Notes: a model not told the origin generated them from the sequence alone. 64,000 bases of DNA from Lingula anatina (GCF_001039355.2 NW_019775414.1:786572-850571), one strand, 5' to 3'; counted from the first letter of the stretch, positions 14,401 through 28,358 are shown. Made by a program: numbers and translations.

Positions 14401-17400
14401 AGCGTTCGTCCTACTGATGATTGTACCTTTTATGCGTGATTATTAAGATTTTATGGGACGGGGGACCAGCGAGTGCCATGAGAAAATAACCCACTATAGA
14501 AAAACATATCGACTGAATTTATATACTAGAATCCCAAACCGCACGATATGGCCACCATTTGAAAATAAATCACTACTTGAAAAATTGATCATGTTAACGG
14601 ACTTGGAATTTCTTCCTAAAGGCGAGTTAATCTTGGTCCCAAACCGCCAAAATGGGTTAGCCACAGACAGACATGCACCTTCAGAAAGTTTGAAAAATAA
14701 ATCCAGCATTTGAAATAAAAAAAGAAAACCTAAGTTTACAAAAGGACAGTAAAAGGAAGTGGTGAGTTAAAAAAAAAGATGAAAAAAGAGAGTAAGAAAA
14801 GAAAGTTATATACTTTATTTGCAGTGCCACATCATTATCTTTACTCGATAAATTCTTTTATTTATTATTATCATTTAAGTTTGCAGCTATGATTAATGGT
14901 ACAATAATATGTCGAAGCCAGGTGATGAATTCATATAATAATAATAATAATCAGGTAATTAGCACAGAAGAACATCGACATATGACCGCACTGCCAACAG
15001 TTACTGAACACGATACTTGAGACAAAAGTTACGCAAACCCATATCAACACTCAAAAAGCCAATCACGAACTAGACACATATGGTCCCTAAGCATGAAGGG
15101 GCTGTCAGTAATTAAACAGATAGAAAAATATCTGTCACAGTGGCATGAGAGGTCTTAGCACCATACGCAACGCTTCATAGCGGATCAATAGTGATTGATC
15201 CGAGCAAGGCCAACTGGGGGACACTTACGGAAAAATTGGCCGGCGATTGGGAATAGTAATCATGCTAATTATCTCGCCAGTAGGCGGAAGGTTCGACAGT
15301 TTGAACTAGCAGTGTGCTAGAGCACTTCATCAACCATTGGAAAACAAGACATAACCATGAGCCCGCGACCTTGCAGACAAGACGCAGAAGTTTCATAGGC
15401 GTCCCTGATAAAGAGACAATGCATAAAACTCAACTTGAGATATTAATGTACAGTGTCTGTCTTTTGTTACAATATGGAGTCAAAATATCCTCTAAGGTCG
15501 ACAACGTTTTATGAAAAAAAAAGGAAAATCAGATAAAAAACGACTTAGCATTATGCAACTTAAAAAAGAGAACAACAGACCAAATCACTTTTTCATTTCA
15601 TTTTGATATTAATACAAACGATACATTAAACAATTTGTAAGAGGTCTTCAATAATTAGTCATATAGCATTGTCTCATCTCAAGAAAATAGACGTGTTTCA
15701 GTCAATACTCTAAAAGTTTCAGAGAATATTGATTGTAAAATGTCACCTAAAATAATCCCTCAACATCTATGATATGATCTATGTGAATTAATTATGGCGT
15801 ATTTTCAATGCTAAAATATCACAATATCTCTTTAAAGGAAAACACTTCACCAGACAATAATATTTAACAAAAACACATTTCGGCTCCCTGGTCCTTAGTG
15901 TGCAGAACACAAGAGAGGCCGGAAAAATCGAAACCGTTCTCAAAAAAAGCTTACTGTGAGGAAGTTCCGAAAGCAAAAGGGTGTCCTTTCCGGAGTCGGT
16001 GTTATCAGACAACTATGATTGATTTCGTTTTACACTATTTATATCGCGTTTATGGAAAAATAGAACGAGAACAAAAAAAGTGTTTGCCATAAAAAAGGCA
16101 AAGCAAACACGCCTTTGTGTTCCCACTGAGAACAGCATCATGATGTTACGACCTACCCGACAATGCAAACACATATAGTCTTATGCAAGGTCTTGCGTCA
16201 AGTTAACCACCTAATATACCCGGTACAAAGCCCTCTTTACCAGGACATCTGGATAGCAAAAAAAAAAAAAACTAAATACAATATTGAAGAAATGTTAACA
16301 CTTACGCCGTATTCCAGCGGTAAACTGGCATCTGCTGTGGAAGGAAAATGCATACCATGTACTGGATCCATTATATACAAGTCACTCAATGATAAAAATT
16401 ATTTCCTCGCATCAACTACTGTATAGAACATTCCAAATCCATCATATCCTAGACGCAAGTTCTCCACTTTTCCGTAATCCAACGTCACTCTCTCCCTAAC
16501 GGTCTCTAACTGTCGTATCACAATAATAGACCTTGATTGCTGTTGATATATAGCAATGAAATAAACTTTAATTAAATGCTATCAAAATTAAATTACAGTT
16601 GAGTGCTGCTGGGAGCAAGAGCTCCGTATTATCTCTCGTTATCGTGAGATTCAGCCTGTATATGTCTGATGTCTCGGAGCTGCAGGCCATTCGGTAATTA
16701 TCAGCTATTTTCACGGTAACACTGGCCATTGTTTTGTAGAATGGTGTGGTTTCTTGGCTTTATTTTACAAGATGGGTCGGAAGAAAAAACACAGAAAGCC
16801 AAGACCTGGGGTCAAGCAGTCATATTCGAACACTCAAGTTTTGTAATAAAATAATCTTAGCCCGCAGGTCTTTAAGGCTCGGGGAATCGCTTTTATTCAC
16901 GTAACACAATTAAATCGGCAAATGAAATTCGCCTAATATTCATTAAGTGTGTTCAGAGAGGTTCTGTATTTGGAAGTGGAGGAAGGTGCACCAAGCGGGA
17001 CATAGCAGCACCTGCACTTCTATTTTCAGCCAATATTCCAACCAAACAGCCTCTGAATACTCCTACATAACTCTAACGGCAACATTGTTTTGATGGGCAC
17101 ACTTAATGCATTCACCCTCCCTACTAGTAAGCTTCGATGCATCTGTTGCATAATAACATGGTTGAATTTATAACTGTTGATGAACAAGAGGAAAAGCACT
17201 GAAAAGAAACATGGAGAGCTGATATTTTTTCCACTACATGGAGCTGGTCTCTATCCCTTCGAGCAAATTAAATGTGAAAGTTACAGCGAGAAGCGCCCGT
17301 GTGCTTTTAGAAACGGACACAAAAAAACGCGCATTTTCAGTTTAACAGGCTAGACATTCTGAAAGACTTTTGTGTTAGTTAAGCGTCTCTTGGGTTTTTA

Positions 17401-20400
17401 ACACAGTGAGGTATTAATCTTAAAGTAGCACCTTTTAAGTTAACATTTTTTCCGGAAAGACATTTTATCTCATGTTTAGGGATTTCTTCTGAGAGCGTCC
17501 TTCCCCATGGGGCCTTGGTTTCACGCAGATGTGAGCTTCAATTCTTACAATCGCTTAATAAAGTTACCAATAGAGTGACCGAGTAGCTTTATATCAAAGC
17601 AAAAAAGTTCAAAGCCTGTGCTTATTTGTTTCGCTAATGACTTTTAATAAACCCGACAAAAAGAGATACAGCCATTTTGAGTCATTTTGAAGTGCGCTGT
17701 AACAAGATCTTATAAAGCCAACTGAACCTCCCACCGGCCGAGCACTGGACCGGTAAATCGTTGTTACTGCAGAAGAAACACCGTCAAAGATACCATGATT
17801 AATACCCGGCTACCTGTAGGAGAGTTATTTTGATTTTTTTTTTTCAATTTCATTTGCTGCTTAACACACTTCGTACAGTATTTTTTTCATTTCATCACAA
17901 TTGCTAGGTCAAAGGGGTTGGGAAATTATTGTGACTTGAGTGCAATAAAAAATAAAGGTACAGAGATAAAGTTTCTCTCTCTTATATTCTTCTTTAACCC
18001 CTCCCTCCCTCCCTCCCGCTCTCTCTCTCTCTCTCTTACTCTCTCTCTCTCTCTCTCTCTCTGTTTAAAAATTAAATAAGAACTCCTGGTTTCTCATCAA
18101 AATTATATTGGATGTTACTTGAAAACAAATATAATAATTTATTTTGACCTCTCCGAAAGTAAACACACGTCTCAAATTGTTTGATCCCCAAGCTTATCAA
18201 ATGGCCCTAAAATATGGTATATAAGGGTGACTATTATCCTAATGTACCACATCAAAAGGCTGCTATTTTGCCACTAAAGTGTTCCTCACTTACTGCAGCC
18301 ATTCTGGTTGAATCCCCAGTATTTACTTGCAACATTTACATAGCTGAAGTTAAAAGCGTATGTTACTTAACGAATTGCATTAAATCCTATGTACTCCGAA
18401 TTTGTATTTGCGAGATTTAGTCATTGATATAACTTTTAATTTAGTGAAAATCCGCCAGCAAAGTGGAGATCAAACGCATGCGCCAAACAAATGGAGAAAT
18501 GGTTTGCAGACGAGCACAAATATTTAAATTCAACTGGAAGTCAAATATGTGCCAACATGGCGGCGCACTAATGAACCCTGTGAAAAAGAGATTGGTAACA
18601 AAGCTATGAATAGAAATCGTGGTGGGGGAAAACACGTTTTTGTCCTTTGAAGAATGTGGGTATATTTTCTTTTGCCCGACACATTAGATTCTGAAACGAG
18701 CAAGATCTTAAGCACGCTTTTTAACCTACACCTTGACTCAAAAATACATTTCTTTTCCTTTTTTCCTTCTCATGAGAAATACCAAAAAATTAAACAAAAA
18801 CATACTCATCAAAAAATGTAAAATCTTGCTTGACAATCGTGCATAAATTTGTACTGCTTCACTAATTTTTTCAAGTAATTTTTTTATTTTTATATTTTCT
18901 TCAGAGAGATATTATATTAATTACAATAATTGTTTTACAAAAATTAAGATAATAATTCAGTAAGTTTTAGAGATGCACGAATAGGAGACTGGAACCAAAT
19001 AACTCTGGCACATTAAACAGCCCTATAGCGGTACAATTTTCAGTAGACAAAGGTAAGGATTATGATATAAATTAAGAAGAATATGGGTATGATTAATCTC
19101 TTAGGAAAACACCAATATGTTATTCAATCTACGGAAAATATTGCCCAATTCTAATAATACATGTGCTGCCGTTTGAGACGAACATATCCGCGCCAACATT
19201 ACCAGACTTCGATAAAATATTTTCAATATAATGTCTATATATCGAGGGAAATTGAGACATTTGGACAACGAAAGGATGGACAACAAAGTCGCTTCCTATC
19301 ATCACACAAGCTTGTATCGTGTCCGAGATGCTCAGAGAGATTCTGAAATCATGGCTTTCAAAACACAGGCGCCTTGATAAATATACCAGGACTGTAATAC
19401 AAATTGCGGTATATCACCATCAATCTTAACCGTTCAAATTATGGGCAATTACTTGAGACGGGTAATTTCGGTACACTTACGTTCATTTATAATCCGTAGA
19501 TACTCTGCTTAGAATATCTGCTTGGTGCTTTCGACTAATAAGCTCTTGCTCCTCCTGATCTGTTCTGAAACTTTTCACCTCTCGGCGTTCACCAGAATAA
19601 TTTTTATGTCCGACATTCCAATGCTCTAGTAATTGCTCGTCTTAATGGTGCTCACTGACACCATATGGCTTTATCTAATTAAAACTAATTAATGAAAAGA
19701 AGTGATCACTGTGACGAGAACGCCAGCTTGAAGTAGGCTCGTGAGTTCCGTGGGTGGTATCGAATATGTGTGATTCACCATACAAAAGACTTCGGAATTT
19801 CAACATATGTCCATTTCATAAGCATACCAGCATAAGAAGTTAATTCAGATTTCAAGTTTATGACTTTTCGCGTCTTCCTTAATGGCGACCCACGGAGCTT
19901 CCGTCGTTCACTTCATCGCCATTTTCTGCGGAACTGTTTTCTTGGTGTCAATAGGTCATCCGTAGCACAAAACTTTCGATGGCCTCATTTCCCAATGATA
20001 TTTTTAGGCGTGAAATATCCGATATAACTCCAACACTTATATATATGTATGCGCAATACCGAATGTAACTCGCATACCATTATCTGCTTGCCTGACAACA
20101 ATGTCTACTCACTAAAAGTAGACCGCCGTCTTCAGAAAATTGAGAAGGTATTTTTTTAAACTTGAAAAAAAAGCAAGCCCCACTGTGCGGTGAGTATCCC
20201 GTCTCTGGGCAACCGCAGAAAATATGCACTTCCCAAAATTGCACAAAATCTACTGGCGGGGTTATGAATTTGAAACGGATTGGTTGCCAATATTATTTCT
20301 GATTCATTTAATCTAAATTGAGAGGCTAATACGAAGAGAGAACAGATGATGGCTGATGGCGGGAGCTGATGAATTACACAAACATGAGTTTGAAAGAATC

Positions 20401-23400
20401 TTCCATTGTACGGAGGTAACGAGGAAACCAAGTGAACACGGGGGGATTAACAGTGATCAAAAGTCGAGCAGACGGCCTTTGGGTGCACGAGCAGATCACT
20501 TGGGCCCCATTAAACGAGATTCAATAGCTGATCGCCTGGTCGAGCGTAAACTTTGAGCTGATCAAGAAAATACTATTATTGAAAATAGAGTTCTATTAAT
20601 GGAGGGGCTCAGCTTAATCCGCATTGTCACGCGACGAAATGCACTCTCTGGACTTTTCTTCCATGTCCCCTTTGTATCACGGTAATCAAGAAGAAAAATA
20701 CTGATGTGCTCTTTGGTCGATTTTGATTTTCCTTTCTTCGCGGAAAATTAATACCTCGTATACGCATGCACTAGAAATTAGCAGAATAACACGTGTGCCT
20801 GATTTTCAGAAAAATCCATTCGGTCCATAAGAATGGGCAAAATTATGATTGTACTGTTAGTTTAAACGAAAACTTTACAAAAATTGCAAGCGCTAAAATT
20901 GATATTTTTTCACAGCGCAATTCTTTTAAATTTTCTTTTGAAATATAGAAGAATGTCCAAATTGATATTCACTTAATACTGAAAATCAATATGGTCCGTT
21001 TATTATTGAATAATCGGATCTTTAAAAATGTTTTAACTTAATATGATGCAAATCAAAATTATGGATATTACAAGAAATTTGTGTAATTTATATATCTATG
21101 TAAGCTGAAAATATTTAACAGTCCTTCATTGTGATTTTGCGCTTCCTTTAATCATTGATAAATCTACAAGAAAAATTAAATGCAGCAAAATCAGGATATA
21201 TGAAAATAATTCTATCAATTTAACCTCATTAATAACAGGTTAAAAAACGTATTAATGACAGTTTCACCTCGTGAGTAATTAGCGGGTTTCTTACAAGTCA
21301 AAATAAATTTCCTCTGTTATGCCACTACACTAATCACCGCAAACCGATAGGTAATATCTAATAACAATATTTCCACAGCGAATGTGTGGTTTGCCAGCCA
21401 TTTACAGGGATTATGTTTCTTGGGTTAAATCTTTAAAATATTGTAAGCAAGCACACGCCTGTCTTCAGGCAAGAGTACGCAGAGTGTTGCCATTATGGGA
21501 CTTTGATGTAACTGTGCGCAACGCCAACTTAATTCGTCTCAGACGGCTTAATCCGAGGCTAATATTAAAACTTAGTGCGCATGTCTACTTCATCTGCAAC
21601 CACAGAAATCATTTTCTGTAATTTTTTTTTTTTTTTTTTTGTATCAGCAGAATGTATTGTTATTGCATATAATTACATCTCAATTAAGCCCTGCTAAAAT
21701 ATCACATAATACATATCAAGTTTCCTATATCACAACAACCCATAACGGGAGAGTTCATTGAAAGGTTATGGAGGTCGAAAGCTAGCCATTTGCTTCTACC
21801 TTCTACTTTTCAACAGACCACAATCAGGCTCAGAAAGCACATTTGAAAGTGTTGTATTTAAACTGGTTTCTTTATCAACAAATTATACAAATGCTTACAT
21901 GCTTATTCGCCTGTTCATTCTTCATTCAATCACAATTTTGTCTATTTTTCGTCTCTTAACCTCTGGATTATTTCGCACAATTTTTTATTTGTTGTTCAAT
22001 CTCTCATTCACTTAGTTAGTCATTCATTCACTCGTTCGTTCATTCATTCATTCATTCCATTTCAATGTCAATTTTACCCGTTGCCTTTTTTTTTTTTTTT
22101 TTTTTGAAGGCAAAGATATTTAAGATAGAACTTATTCGCCTTGTTAATGAAGAGCATGGTTGCATGTGCTTTTTGTCTGACAAACGACTACCTTTGTTTT
22201 TCCTTCCGTGACTGCTTTTATTTAATTCGTTTTCATAATGGGTGAAAGAATGCAACCTTTCCATTATCATCTCCAGGAGCACCTGCTGCGGGAAATAAGG
22301 AGCAGAGCAAATTGCTTCTAAGATTTTCCCGGAATAACATGCAAGAATAGCGAGGATATGATTTGTATTGTCTTCATTAATGAATCATTAGAAGTCGATT
22401 GGTTGCTCGTCTTCCATTTCTGTCCTTCTCAATCTTTCTCTCTTTCTTTTCTCTTTCGGTGTGTAAATGTGTGCGTGTTTGTGTGTATGTGTGTCTGCGT
22501 GTGCGCGCGTTTATACCCAAAGCAACGTCTGTTTAAGGCGTTAACATGTCCCTGTTTGTCCCTTGTCGCGTCGAGATTTAGCTACCGGGAGAATGTTCCG
22601 ACTGTCTGTGGTTAAAAGAAGAATTGAAACATGATGCAATGGCACGCTAAAACATGGTTTAATATAGTCATCACGTAATTAATTCCTTTTAAAACACGAC
22701 GAAAAGAATTTGAATCTCACCATAATCTAAAAAAAATTCATTTGAAGTCTCTACAATTTGCCTATGATATTGGGTATGGGTGAAATACTTTGTTGAAGTC
22801 TAAGGTGATCGTTTGACTGCCAGAGGCAGGGACTGTCATTAAAGGCTCTAAATGAGACCAAATTCCCCAACCCAGGGGCTTAGAAAGTCCGCCCCATACC
22901 ACCACCACAAGTACAACACCACATCAGGGTCGTATATAGTGTGAATACACCTTGGTTTTTCCTTGGGTTATTTACAGGTGATGACCCCTTGAAAAGTTGA
23001 CAGAAAACAAGAGAAAATCTAAACTGCCCAGAGCACAGCGTGGAAGAGAAAACTAATACAGAGGTCAAATGCTACACCTTTATTGACCACTCTCTGAAAC
23101 AGGCGGGTTGACGAATAGTTCAAGACTATAATATAAACCAAAGCGAAAAGAAAACTTTGACTAAAATTCAAGGCATATTTTCGTTTGTTATTTAGTAAGA
23201 AGAAAAGGATTCAAAGGCAACGAAAATATATTAGAAATAAAGATGTCCAGGTATAGAGCAACAAATGATCTCATTAGGTGCAGTCAGTCTGTAAAAATGA
23301 AAATTATATACCTAGGCACTGTATGCCTTCGAGGATGAATCCATAAATCATGAGTGATTTTGCTTCGGGCTGAAAATATGAATCATGAAGTAAAATCCTC

Positions 23401-24139
23401 GTGGACACGGTCATGCGAAATAACTCTACATCCCACCAAAACACCTTCATTTTTTTCTTTCCCCTGAACTTCAACTGCCTAAAAAAACTTGAAAATACTT
23501 TCTTTTTATATTAAGTTATTTGGCACCGTCTTGCAAGTAATCTGCAAGTAGGTTCTTATTTCAAAAGGGGGAGGTGTCACAACGTGTTCCCCTTAAAGAA
23601 ACGAGAAAACTGCACTTAGTCGACCGCAAACTCCCTAAAATATTGCCTTCATGAGATCTTCAGATACTGAGGATATTTACTGGTTTCAAATATACTCTTC
23701 ACAGTGCCTGAGAAAAATTGTAAACGCGATAGAAGTTTGTTCCCCCTCGAGATGTTTTCTTACTGTCATCCTGCACACAGGAAGGTCATCTCGATAAGAA
23801 AGCTCAGTAAACTTCTTATAGCTCATACGAGAGCATCTTGGAGGACCTAACAACCTTAGGGATTACCGCTAAACACCAAAGTATGTCTTATCCCCCTCTC
23901 GGTAACCGGTAGTAAAATAGCAAAATTACGCCTCCCAGTCTTGCCTGAATGGAGACTTACGCATGCATGTACTTAATGAATAGATACACTTGGCTACTAA
24001 GCCGGGAAAATAATCAACCATAAAGCCCCGAACGAGTTGCTTTCAGTGTCAGAAAACATCATGCCAAGGTTGCCAGCTCAAGATATCGAGGGAATAAGCT
24101 TACCTGCCAGGAGTTAGAGTCCAGGGCGATGAACGACAT
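2015..24139 (-). CDS. AP-2 (TFAP2-family) transcription factor, 5' part of gene
   Basis: Sequence-specific developmental transcription factor of the AP-2 family; acts in the nucleus as a dimer. Two coding exons are well supported: 24,104-24,139 (12 codons) and 2,015-2,467 (151 codons), both phase 0, separated by a ~21.6 kb intron. The second exon starts DRRTDF, matching the DRHDG start of the equivalent vertebrate exon, and carries the family hallmark DFQPPYFPPPY (PY-type transactivation motif). The exon ends at GIEDGQ with a GTAAG donor. The basic helix-span-helix DNA-binding and dimerisation exons are not in the window; they must lie left of position 1. Which vertebrate paralogue (alpha, beta, gamma) it matches cannot be said; invertebrates usually have a single AP-2. 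The family call is firm; the gene is incomplete here. Confidence 0.92.
3774..3935 (-). CDS. candidate alternative first exon of AP-2 (long N-terminus)
   Basis: A minus-strand open frame starts at 3,935 in good initiation context (TACCATGG) and runs 54 codons to a phase-0 junction GAG/GTCAGA at 3,774. A second phase-0 donor candidate (AAG/GTTTTA) lies at 3,744. The stretch is markedly GC-rich compared with the intron around it and lies on the AP-2 strand between the distal first exon and the transactivation exon. Spliced to 2,467 it would give a ~54-residue extension before DRRTDF, with an Ala run (SLAAAAYK) and SPKKE. Neither donor is strong, and I do not recognise the peptide. It could instead be an unrelated exon or a CpG-rich regulatory element with chance coding potential. 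Confidence 0.45.
6272..6289 (-). CDS. possible micro first exon of AP-2
   Basis: Minus-strand ATG at 6,289 in the context ACACCATGC is followed by six codons (MPINTE) and a strong donor GAG/GTACGTA. The end is phase 0, compatible with the exon at 2,467. A TATAAATA element on the same strand at 6,337-6,330 would place a start site near 6,306, leaving a very short 5'UTR. AP-2 genes do use very short alternative first exons, but such a combination could arise by chance in a 22 kb intron. Confidence 0.22.
6330..6337 (-). promoter_or_regulatory. TATA-like element upstream of candidate micro-exon
   Basis: TATAAATA read on the minus strand, about 41-48 bases before the ATG at 6,289. Meaningful only if the micro first exon is real. 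Confidence 0.2.
17998..18062 (+). repeat. (CCCT)n/(CT)n microsatellite
   Basis: Pyrimidine tract of CCCT units followed by CT units, interrupted once by TTA, inside the AP-2 intron. Confidence 0.95.
21622..21640 (+). repeat. poly-T tract
   Basis: Nineteen consecutive T in the AP-2 intron; no element body recognised beside it. Confidence 0.95.
22086..22105 (+). repeat. poly-T tract next to TTCA tetranucleotide repeat
   Basis: Twenty T, preceded at about 22,017-22,056 by a degenerate CATT/GTTC tetranucleotide run. Confidence 0.95.
24104..24139 (-). CDS. AP-2 distal first coding exon
   Basis: Start codon at 24,139-24,137, twelve codons reading MSFIALDSNSWQ, then donor CAG/GTAAGC. The exon ends in phase 0 and joins directly to DRRTDF of the exon at 2,467. 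One vertebrate TFAP2A alternative first exon reads MSILAKMGDWQ before DRHDG, so length, start and the terminal WQ all correspond. The 5'UTR and promoter must lie above 24,140; an inverted CCAAT (ATTGG) is seen near 24,495. The exon is short, so the call rests on the splice phase and this resemblance. Confidence 0.85.
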
Positions 24140-27100
24140 ATTCTTTTCACTGCTGAAAAAAGTGTCTTTCGCTGTTCTAAGATTAGTGAGTCTCGCAGCA
24201 GCTACTGGGACGACCTCTGGAGTTAAACAGAGATAACACTGCGTGTGTAATCTTCTTGGAGTTAGGCAGACGAATTTTTTTTCTCTGTCGAAGACACGAC
24301 TGAGGTGAAAATGGGAAGAAGCTTTGCACAGATTGATCGACCAACACTCGGCGCTACGGTCGAATGCGAATCATAAAAATGCTGCCAAGTGAAGGTATTT
24401 TGTCGCATATGATTTGATAGTGTACGCAGACATAATTACAGTCGATTTAGATTCAAATTGTATCGCAGTGGAAGGTTTGAGTTGCCTAGTCTCTGATTGG
24501 TCGAAAGGAAAGAAACAACAACTTTGTCAGAAGGGGAGGCGCCTGCGAGACATAGGGCTGCTTTAGCTATGTGTAACTAGTCAGTGATGCATGTCATGGT
24601 AGTAATCTTTTCATACCAACATATTATACATTTGATGTCGATTGGAAAGCATTGACTTACGGCCAGTTCATAAAAGATCTAACTTACACTTGATGGAGTG
24701 TCCAGAATATCTCGGAGCAACTGACCGTTCTTAACCATTGTAGCGTGGCTCAATTATTTTTGTCGCGTCTGTTACGAAATTGGAGGTATTATTGTGCGGA
24801 TGCGTTCGCCGTACTTAAAATTTACTTTAACATTCACTGTATCCGATTTCTCACTCAATGTTGTCGTGATTCCATATGCTATCTTTATTTCTCTGTATTT
24901 TCGTTTTCTCATTTTACCAACACCGTCCGAATAATAGTTTTCTTTCGCTTCTTTGCCAAGTATTTATTGATTTTATTTATTCTTTGACTTTGCGCAATCC
25001 ATTTTAAACGTTGCACCGGCTACTAATTCTAGCGAAAAATTGTTTTCAAAACAAAACTCTGAATGAAAAGATTTACGAATTGTTTTTCTCGAAACATGTT
25101 TGATTAAAAGATAATCAAACGTGCAAGTTTTCTTCGTTTTTAATTCAAAGTTTAGTTTTCAAAATATCAACTAAAATAAACAAGTAGCATGCTTTGAGAA
25201 TTAGCCTTCTTATTTTCTTATCATTAACTATCAAATTTACCGAACGTCAGTTACACTTATTGGTGAAAAAGTGAATCGTGGGAAAGGTGTGACGTGATGC
25301 ACGTCGGATAATCTGCTGAACTTCTTTCAAACTCCGTTCAGACACGCTTCTGTCAACAAACATATCCAGCGCGGTGTGAACAAGCATCTCTGACTGCAAG
25401 TTACTACTGAGCAAATTTGCTCAAACAGCCGATAGTGCACCGTTTTCACGAGGAGCCTCCCTCTAAGGCATCCTGGGCAGTGTGTGTACGCCTAATTCAG
25501 TTTGTTTGCCTCGGCCGTCAGATACTTGGTAAATCTCCCTGAACCTACTGACCGATATTTAATACATTAAAATGTTGCCAGAAAAATGTGAAAGGGTTGA
25601 TTTTTTCCACTAAATTATCTTCGAATGGCATGATCAATTAGGTGGTCGAACTATCTTGGACCTTTGCCACCTAATACTACAGAGTAAACAACTTCCATGG
25701 CTTTTACACCGGCCACTGCGCCCCAGGCAGCCATCTTGAAACGGCTGCTCACTGTTTTTGTGTGCGACGTAAGAAAGAGCTGATTATATGGGTCTTTGAA
25801 CAATTAATTAACCGCTTTATCAGTAAATGACAATATGTACAAATAGGATAACCAAGCAGCTAACATCAGAAATCGAGAATCGGTATACCACGCCCGCGAA
25901 GGTTGGGGTCGTCATCCATTGAGACTTGACGTCTGAATGAATGGTTATGGTCAATGATAAACTATGCTATACTTTAACTTAGCTTTATAGATTTCTTGAC
26001 ACTATTTTCAGTTCAATGTGAAAATAAAATGTACTGCAAAATTCACTTTACACCCAGAAAATAAAAAGCTTCGATGGGAAATGTCACAAAAACGTTAGAA
26101 GACTTTGTTCAAAATGTATTTCGCATGCGGAAAAAATACACCAAAGGAGCATTTTTCCTCTTAGTAACTTATATTATTAATTCCTCAAGTTATCTTAAAT
26201 ACTGTAATATTTTTCAAATGCTCATCTTGCAGGGATTATTCTTCCCAACACTGCCCAAATGACACAAAATGTATTCTCAACCACAAAAAATTATTTTGCC
26301 AAAATATGATCATTTTCGAACCGCGTCATTGTTATGAAAATAATGTTCGACTGTTTGTTATGATGACAATCGTCTTGACACTTTTATGGGCAGTTTATCA
26401 AATAAATCTGTACGGTGTGACAACAGGGTAATAAACAAAATGTGGATATAATGTCACTGGCGGCTGGGGCCATGTCATCCACGATCTTGCCAGACAAATA
26501 GTCTTTGTTGAAGTTTCAGAATGTATGAAATCGCATGTTAACGTAGAGTACAAATGAACTACATGCATTAAGCCAGGTCATCTGTCATGTTATAAAAGTA
26601 AAAAGGTGTGTCTTGCTTGGGAATGGTATTTTTATTCTAAGAAAAGCTGATATTGGTGAAATCTTAACGTTATGCTTACAAAACAAAAATGTAAGGAACA
26701 GAATTTAAAATTATCAACAAAATACTCGATCAGCAATTTCTTCCTGTGTGAAAAAATGAAGCATTAAAACGATCAAAATTCTGTTAAATATGTTTTTTAT
26801 ATCGATTTAGCTAAAAAGGGAAAACATATTTCTCCTATCTCGATAAGGTGTAGAACGAAACATTTCAACTTCACTAAAAAACTATGACAGAGTGAGAGGA
26901 TATTCTAAAGAAAACAAAAAAACAGTACCCTTGTCTATCCGAAAGGGATATAAGAAAAACTAAAACCTTTAAGCTTTTTTTTTTTTTCAATTTTCGTAGC
27001 CTTCCTAATTAACAAATGGATATAGTAACACAGGTCATATCTATAACATAATATTTTCAGATTTTTTTATTTGAACAGCAATTTTACAGGTCATACCGAA

Positions 27101-28358
27101 CCCTCAGCATTGGTCATCTCGCGGTGATCAATACCTGGGAATTACACCCTCATTGGAACCCCGTCCTTGATGAGTGGTGTAAGCAACGATCTGTTCTTTG
27201 AGTGATGAAATAACACGACGCCAGCGTTGCCAGATTAGTTTTTCCACTCGAGTGCATTTCATCAACACAAAACAAAGACAGAAGTAGACGATCAATACGT
27301 AAAGTCAACATGTCCATGCGGTTTGATAGAATTATTCAGAGACACAGCTGAACGACGTGGTCAAGAGATGTCATAATTATTTAATTCGCTTAATTAGCAA
27401 ATCTTATTTAGACAATTCTGTTAACGTTGTGACATATAATGTTACTAAGCGACCTTGATATTGTTCCATGTTAACGTTACCAAACTTTGCAGTGAATTGC
27501 CATTTCATGTACACTAGTGCACGCCCACACAAACATAATATTGGACTATGAAATTTTGTATTCTGCGTCGAGTAAAAGTTAATACATACTAATTCTTCTT
27601 TTTATAGCTGTAAGTAAATGTGCGAATTTAACTGTATAATGCAGTCTACTCAATCCGAGTGTAATGTTAGTTATTACTGCAAAGCTGACATGAAAGATAA
27701 AAAACGATAACTATACCATTTCATCAACTGATGTACGCGCAGGAGAGCTGTCTCGTTTTTTGATGCGTTCAGGTGAACTATGTCTAAGCTCGACATGTTG
27801 CTTAAACCGCAATTTTTCAGAAATAATGGATAATGTGGCACCTTGAAATCCACATAAAATAAGTGTATCAGGCAGATGCCCGTAAAGATCAACGTAGATC
27901 GAGATGAAAAAAGAATCTCGACTAAATGCCAACAACGAGGAAATCAAGCAGGAGAAGTGGGCGACAAGTTGACGGAAATCTCGTTGTCCCTGACACTTCA
28001 CTTCACTCACAATAGCCTGAATTCTCAGGAATTGCAAATGATGCAACCGATCCTGGTCAATACGGACCAATTACGATTACAGTGTCTCGTCTGGAATTTC
28101 ATTGCTTTAACCAATATCCATACAGTTCACGAACGTGACATATTCTTTAAAATGCATCATTTCATTACCATCAAGAATAAACGGATTTTGTTCCACCAAA
28201 TAAGCTTATTATTTTGCAAACAAAACAAAATTGTATCAACCATTATCTAAATATCTATCCATTAAATGTATTTAAACCATCGTAGACATATATATCGTTT
28301 ACTTTTCTTTCTACAATACAGATGTATAATTGAGTGTATCACAAGTTTTTCATTTAGA

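Larger units (their letters stand above)
6290..24103. other. large AP-2 intron, right part
   Basis: About 17.8 kb of intron with no protein-coding exon that I can support beyond the candidates listed. It holds AT-rich DNA, many TAATTA-type homeodomain sites and a few simple repeats. Some stretches are less AT-rich (for example 15,100-15,310 and 20,180-20,560) and may be enhancers; that is inference from composition only. Confidence 0.6.

Noticed and set aside
27711-28250. Overlapping 119- and 124-codon frames on opposite strands
   Set aside because: No recognisable domain, no splice context, and both strands open equally, which points to base composition. Might be a conserved non-coding element, but that cannot be judged here.
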